NCBI GenBank assembly: GCA_029865665.1
Contig: JARXAV010000053.1
Span: 1 to 10,480 of the forward strand
DNA: 10,480 nt
Source: Flectobacillus sp.
Lineage (GTDB): Bacteria; Bacteroidota; Bacteroidia; Cytophagales; Spirosomataceae
Reading direction: 5' to 3'
The notes under the pieces were generated by a model that saw only the letters and a list, made by a program, of their open reading frames with translations, was not told where the DNA came from and did no database searches. A program made the translations under genes and the position numbers. Positions 6,463 to 10,480 of this stretch are shown piece after piece; the first letter of the stretch is position 1; every line of letters begins with the position of its first letter.

Positions 6463-7674
6463 TCAATAATATACGTAACCCTCCATAATTTTACGAGCGG
6501 TTCTGAGCGTCCCTGCTTTTTTAAGCTGATAACTGCCATTCTTATTTTCCATTTCAATCGAAATTTCAATCACCCCAGCAGGATGTTCAATAATGACGAT
6601 TTCCTCCGATTTCCCATTTTCTTTACCTACTTCCGAAGCTACTGTACCTTTCATTTTTAGAGCCGTAGCAATACAAATTCCACCAGAAACGGCATGACTT
6701 GGATGCAAGGTTTTGGGAGTCAGATAGCGAGACTGAATATGATGTCCATCCTTTTGAGGACTAGAGAGTATTCCAATTTTGGGTAAAACACTATCGCTCA
6801 CATCACCCATACCTGCTCTTCGTCCTGCTTCAATTCTAATTTTCTCTAAGCGTTTCATCAACGTTTTTTCTCGCTTAAAAAAGTTTTCATCTTCCGCTCC
6901 TGTCATGCCTAAATCACTGGCTTTCAGCAAGACCATCAAACTTCCAACATCTAAAATGGACACATCAATGCTATCTATTTGTTCTTTCAGTTTACCCGTC
7001 GGCAATAATTTACCCGTTTTACCTCCTACCTGATCAAACAAATTCATCACAATCGGAGCAGCAGTCCCAGGTACACCATCAATTTGAGCATTTCCTTCAT
7101 AAACCACATGACCATTCGGAGTTTGAACTACCTCCTCAATCAGGGCATTGGTATTGATATTATAAACCATCACTTTCGTTACAGGACTCGTTACCTTAAC
7201 CCAGCCTTTTTCAATGGCAAATGGGGCAACTCCTGCCATCATATTTCCGCATGGAGGTAGGGTATCTACAATAGGATTTTCAATATCAATTTGTGCAAAA
7301 AGATAATCAACATCCACCCCTTTTCTGGTAGATGGTTTTGCCATCACTACTTTACTCGTCACGGTAACTGTTCCACCCAATCCATCTATTTGTTTCGCAT
7401 CGGGCGAACCCATAATTTTCAATAAAATTGCATCCCTTTCAGTACGATTACTTGGTAAATCCCGTAAATCTAAAAAAGGTCCTTTCGACGTACCTCCACG
7501 CATATAAGTACAGAGAATACGCTTTTTTTCACGGTTTTCTTGTCTAGTTATTTCATCCGAATTCGTTTTCGGTAAACCAACAGGCTGCTGAGCCTTACAT
7601 GAAAACAGTAAAAAACTAGCCACTATTCCTGTCGCAAAATAGTTTTTCATTACGTTATTCATACGATTTAACAT
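6463..7674 (-). CDS. PrpF/GalD-family isomerase with a lipoprotein signal peptide
   Basis: The 403-residue protein belongs to the PrpF family, which isomerises 2-methylaconitate (PrpF) or tautomerises 4-oxalomesaconate (GalD); PrpF of Shewanella has been crystallised with trans-aconitate. Family marks are MRGGTSKG (58-65), GGTVTVTSK (100-108, with Lys108 at the place of the PrpF active-site Lys), PPCGNMMAG (140-148), a second-half HPAG (364-367) and the terminal RTARKIMEG (391-399). Ordinary members begin only a few residues before MRGGTSKG; this one has about 47 extra residues that read as a Bacteroidota lipoprotein signal: MKNYF, a hydrophobic stretch, and lipobox LFSC with Cys26, then a polar linker. 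The ATG at 7650 (residue 9) would give the most typical signal length and may be the true start. It lies 44 bases after the TcuA-like gene. An extracytoplasmic isomerase acting on an aconitate-like acid is inferred. Confidence 0.87.
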   Translation of the reverse strand: MLNRMNNVMKNYFATGIVASFLLFSCKAQQPVGLPKTNSDEITRQENREKKRILCTYMRGGTSKGPFLDLRDLPSNRTERDAILLKIMGSPDAKQIDGLGGTVTVTSKVVMAKPSTRKGVDVDYLFAQIDIENPIVDTLPPCGNMMAGVAPFAIEKGWVKVTSPVTKVMVYNINTNALIEEVVQTPNGHVVYEGNAQIDGVPGTAAPIVMNLFDQVGGKTGKLLPTGKLKEQIDSIDVSILDVGSLMVLLKASDLGMTGAEDENFFKREKTLMKRLEKIRIEAGRRAGMGDVSDSVLPKIGILSSPQKDGHHIQSRYLTPKTLHPSHAVSGGICIATALKMKGTVASEVGKENGKSEEIVIIEHPAGVIEISIEMENKNGSYQLKKAGTLRTARKIMEGYVYY

Positions 7675-7718
7675 TTATTTTGTCGCTCTTATTCTCCTAT
7701 AAAATAGCCAACGATAAG

Positions 7719-9206
7719 TTAGATACCCTTGCTTGCACTGTAGCCTGCTTCTCTACCAAATAAAGCACCAGACGTTAGTCCCGAACCACCAGGATATCCA
7801 TGAAAGAACACCCCTCCTACCATTTCGCCGCAGGCATAAAGTCCTTTGATGGGTTCTCCGTTTTCATTCAAAACCTCCGCATTTTTACTGGTACGTACAC
7901 CTCCATACGTAAAAGTAATTCCACTGGTTACAGGATATGCTTTGAAAGGAGGAGTGTCTAAACAATTAGCCCAGTTGGTTTTATTCAACTCCAATCCTGT
8001 TGTCGTTTTCCCATCTTTCAAGGTTGGGTCAAAACCAATATCTTGACTAGCTTTCGTGGATTCATTGTATTCCTGAATGGTCTTCAAAGCTGCTTCTTTA
8101 TCAATCCCATCTAACTTGGCTACAAGTTCCTCTAAGGTATCAGCTTCGATAACAGTTGCATAACGGAAACGGTATTCAGCATACAAATAGGGTGCGACTT
8201 TCTCATCAAAAATTTGCCAAGCATGGCTATTCGGTTGTTCCAATACAGCCTTTCCAAACTGAGCATACGTATAATTTCGCATATCTAAACCTTCATCTAC
8301 AAAACGCTGCCCATCTTCATTCAACATGATACCGTATAGATAAGAAATTTTTCGGTAATGTTTTCGTTCGTTAAAAGGCAATTCAAGATTTCCATAATCG
8401 GGCATATTTTTATCCATCGGAACGGCATGACACCCGCCAAAAAATCCGTGCAGAGCAGCACCCAAGCTAGTTGCCATTTCGAGTCCTTTACCCATGTTGT
8501 GGCGAGTCCCTCTCACTTTAGCAACACCCCACTGTTCTCCTAAATATTGCTCTCTCAATTGTTTATTTGCTTCAAAACCTCCACACCCTAAAATCACTGC
8601 TTTACAAGGCAATACAGTTGACACACCATCTTTTACACATTTCACTCCCGTAATCTGCCCATTTTCTTGAATAATTTCTTCTGCCGCACAATTATAATAA
8701 ATCGTTCCTCCAAGACGTAGAAATTCTCTCATTTCGGCCTGTACTAAGCCATCTCCTTCTCCTTCAACGTCCAATGCTAAACCACCCCAAAAGGTATGAA
8801 TTCCATTTTTCACAAAACTCTGACGGGCATAACTTGGATCAAACTTCACATGATGACTTCCTAACCATTGCAATACGCTCAAACTGTTATCAACCAAGTA
8901 TTGTTGTAATTCAGTAATTGGTTCTCCTTCGTTAAAATGCTTTAAATCACCTAGAAATTTATCTTTTGAATAAGCCCCAAAATTCGTTTTGGGAAGTCGC
9001 TCATCGTCCAAATCACGAATCAACGGTTTTAAATCGTCAAACGATTCAAAGGCAAAACGCATTGCACCAGCGGTATAACGACTATTGCCGCCCCACTCAT
9101 GTTCGTTTGCAATTTCAATCATTAATACACTTGCTCCTTTTTCAAGAGCGGCAATGCCTGCACATAAGGCAGCATTACCTGAGCCAATGATAATTATATC
9201 TGCCAT
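7719..9206 (-). CDS. tcuA: FAD-dependent tricarballylate dehydrogenase-like flavoprotein (TcuA/CobZ-N/fumarate reductase family)
   Basis: The 495-residue protein begins with an FAD-binding Rossmann strand-loop, IIIIGSGNAALCAG (4-17), and shows GGNSRYTAGAMRF (39-51), the segment that marks TcuA and the N-terminal part of CobZ among flavoproteins of the fumarate reductase type. Later come NEDGQRFVDEG (296-306) with the Arg expected near the active site, TYGGVRTS (433-440), and the FAD-contact end YACGEMVGGV...YPGGSGLTSGALFGREAG (457-488). TcuA oxidises tricarballylate to cis-aconitate in Salmonella. There is no signal peptide, so it acts in the cytoplasm or at the inner membrane face. It is the first gene of the unit with the PrpF-like, EamA and MFS genes and follows a TonB receptor gene by 112 bases. 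No TcuB electron-transfer partner is in the window. The substrate could be another tricarboxylate; the family call is firm, the symbol less so. Confidence 0.85.
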   Translation of the reverse strand: MADIIIIGSGNAALCAGIAALEKGASVLMIEIANEHEWGGNSRYTAGAMRFAFESFDDLKPLIRDLDDERLPKTNFGAYSKDKFLGDLKHFNEGEPITELQQYLVDNSLSVLQWLGSHHVKFDPSYARQSFVKNGIHTFWGGLALDVEGEGDGLVQAEMREFLRLGGTIYYNCAAEEIIQENGQITGVKCVKDGVSTVLPCKAVILGCGGFEANKQLREQYLGEQWGVAKVRGTRHNMGKGLEMATSLGAALHGFFGGCHAVPMDKNMPDYGNLELPFNERKHYRKISYLYGIMLNEDGQRFVDEGLDMRNYTYAQFGKAVLEQPNSHAWQIFDEKVAPYLYAEYRFRYATVIEADTLEELVAKLDGIDKEAALKTIQEYNESTKASQDIGFDPTLKDGKTTTGLELNKTNWANCLDTPPFKAYPVTSGITFTYGGVRTSKNAEVLNENGEPIKGLYACGEMVGGVFFHGYPGGSGLTSGALFGREAGYSASKGI

Positions 9207-9226
9207 AGTTTGTTGAAGATAAGTAT

Positions 9227-9304
9227 AAAGGCTGTATGAAAAGCATTCTGTATCAAGTCAAAATCACTAAATACTTAATGACATCTATTTTTCATACAGC
9301 CTTT
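9227..9304. repeat. 16-bp inverted repeat with 46-base spacer, possible terminator or MITE-like remnant
   Basis: AAAGGCTGTATGAAAA (9227-9242) and TTTTCATACAGCCTTT (9289-9304) are perfect inverse complements. The structure begins 15 bases after the stop of the TonB receptor gene and ends 20 bases before the tcuA-like start. Arms that begin AAAGGC and end GCCTTT are a common look for Bacteroidota terminators, so it could end or attenuate the receptor transcript. The long spacer and the lack of a U-run beyond the stem are against a strong terminator. The arms also resemble terminal repeats of small insertion elements, but I see no target duplication. Confidence 0.6.
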
Positions 9305-9318
9305 GAAGAATGATAAAT

Positions 9319-10480
9319 TTAGAATTTATAATTCACAGAGAAGTTTAAGAATCTACCTTGAGTACCAAACTGATTAGTACGACGAGAGAAAATTACTTCG
9401 TTAGTAGTTTGTGGTACCTGTAATAAATCTGGATAAATATCAAAGACGTTATTAGCACCTGCTGTAAGTGAGAATTTGCTCGTCAAGCGATAAGTTACAG
9501 ATAAATCAAATAAGGTTTTTGAAGAAAACACTTGATAATTAGGAACAGAAGGATCTGTTGGTGCAACTGCTAAGGTTGCCAAAGGATCTGAAACTTCTCC
9601 AAAATTAGAAACTCTCGTCATGAAAGAGAATTTACTCAAATCAAGCGTAGCAGAAGCAATCAGTTTATCTTTTGGAAGACCATCTGTAATATACAACGCT
9701 GCTACTTTGTCCGCTACCACTACACCTGTGCTAGTCGTTCTGGTATTACGCAAGGTAGTCACCATTGACGAGTACGCAGCATTCAAGGTTAATTTATGAC
9801 CTGAGCCAAATTTTGTCCAATAATTTGCTACAATTTCCAATCCGTTAGTACGTGTATCTATTGCATTCACAAATACGTTCGCTGTTTGTGGGAAGCCCGC
9901 CGCTTTGAAAGCTGGGATTTTTGACACATCAATATTACCCGATAACATAATCCGATTATCAACATCTATTTGATATAAATCGGCCGTTAACGTAAAGTGG
10001 TCGCCAATTTTTGAAGTAATCCCTAATGAATAATCAAGAGATGTTTCTTTCTTTAGTCCATCTACTCCAATTAACTTAGCTAATTCTGAAGTAGATGGAA
10101 TGATTGGGTTAATGATTGAGTTTCCTGCATTATCAAACGAGATATTTACAAAATTACTATAATGCGATTGTACCATTGACGGAGCTCTAAACCCACGGCT
10201 CACAGAAGCACGAACCGAGAATGGCTCTGCGATACGTAAACGAGTATTGAATTTATAAGAGAAATCTGAACCAAAATCGCTGTAATTCTCAAAACGGATA
10301 GCAGAACCCAATAAGAAGTTTTTCGTAATATCGCTTTCTCCTTCCAAATAAAGACCAATGTTTGTTCTGTTCCAACTTCCAGCAGTAGCAGGACTAAAAC
10401 CTTCACGACCACTAGAACCTACGTCTTTTGTTGCTTTCAAAGGCCCAGCAATCCAAGAGGCTTCATCACCTGCTGTTTGC
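9319..10480 (-). CDS. TonB-dependent outer-membrane receptor, C-terminal part of the beta-barrel
   Basis: The frame is open to the right edge of the window, and the triplet at 10438-10440 is an internal TTG (Leu), so the gene begins outside. About 387 residues of the barrel are visible. Marks are the alternating polar/aromatic strands, SRGFRAPSMVQSHY with the RAPS element common in receptors of this class, repeated LTADLYQIDVDNRI- and NGLEIVANY-type strands, a NNVFDIYPD motif near the end, and a final strand FLNFSVNYKF with C-terminal Phe, the signal for outer-membrane assembly. The plug domain and TonB box are outside, so the ligand class (SusC-like glycan, siderophore, metal-citrate or other) cannot be judged. 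It points the same way as the tcuA-like unit and precedes it by 112 bases, which suggests uptake of a related substrate or its metal complex. Confidence 0.93.
   Translation of the reverse strand, partial: QTAGDEASWIAGPLKATKDVGSSGREGFSPATAGSWNRTNIGLYLEGESDITKNFLLGSAIRFENYSDFGSDFSYKFNTRLRIAEPFSVRASVSRGFRAPSMVQSHYSNFVNISFDNAGNSIINPIIPSTSELAKLIGVDGLKKETSLDYSLGITSKIGDHFTLTADLYQIDVDNRIMLSGNIDVSKIPAFKAAGFPQTANVFVNAIDTRTNGLEIVANYWTKFGSGHKLTLNAAYSSMVTTLRNTRTTSTGVVVADKVAALYITDGLPKDKLIASATLDLSKFSFMTRVSNFGEVSDPLATLAVAPTDPSVPNYQVFSSKTLFDLSVTYRLTSKFSLTAGANNVFDIYPDLLQVPQTTNEVIFSRRTNQFGTQGRFLNFSVNYKF

Noticed and set aside
6779..7033. Plus-strand open frame inside the PrpF-like gene
   Set aside because: Antisense shadow of a conserved gene; composition is not protein-like. 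The same applies to 4568-4774, 7846-8046, 8358-8543, 8966-9190 and the frame at 10200-10412.
10438..10440. TTG as start of the TonB-dependent receptor
   Set aside because: The frame continues without a stop to the window edge and a receptor barrel lacking plug and signal would be incomplete; the gene is cut by the edge.

Overview
The window comes from an AT-rich member of the Bacteroidota, most likely a Cytophagales-type aerobe. The reasons are a SusC/FecA-like TonB-dependent receptor ending in aromatic Phe, start regions without clear Shine-Dalgarno sequences, AT-rich intergenic DNA, a candidate Bacteroidota -7 box, and a lipoprotein signal of the usual Bacteroidota form. Genus and species cannot be read from the sequence. 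I see no tRNA, rRNA, CRISPR array, transposase or phage gene.

The left part (2-2476, + strand) is a module of three genes that matches the order seen around saxitoxin sxtI/sxtJ/sxtK and in many non-toxic bacteria: a NodU/CmcH/TobZ-type carbamoyltransferase lacking only a short N-terminus at the window edge, a 49-residue single-span DUF5989 (SxtK-like) protein, and a 121-residue SxtJ-like membrane protein. Between the last two, 109 bases form a long nested hairpin of unknown nature. A 20-bp-stem bidirectional terminator separates this module from a convergent gene (2595-3956, - strand) for a membrane-anchored SGNH/GDSL hydrolase. Enzymes of that class often accompany this carbamoyltransferase set, so the two units may serve the same envelope or polysaccharide decoration pathway even though they are transcribed toward each other.

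A 306-base gap (3957-4262) holds only a candidate promoter for the hydrolase gene and a weak terminator for the unit to its right.

The right part (4263-10480, - strand) reads, in order of transcription: a TonB-dependent receptor (5' part outside the window), an FAD-dependent tricarballylate dehydrogenase-like enzyme (TcuA/CobZ-N/fumarate reductase flavoprotein family), a PrpF/GalD-family isomerase, an EamA/DMT carrier and an ACS-family MFS carrier. The four genes after the receptor lie 36-67 bases apart and look like one operon. Together they suggest uptake and conversion of a tricarboxylate such as tricarballylate, an aconitate isomer, or an oxalomesaconate-type compound. The most unusual point is that the PrpF-family enzyme, a cytosolic family, begins with a classic lipoprotein signal peptide (lipobox ending at Cys26), so the isomerase is predicted to be lipid-anchored outside the cytoplasm. 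A TcuB-type electron-transfer partner for the dehydrogenase is not in the window.
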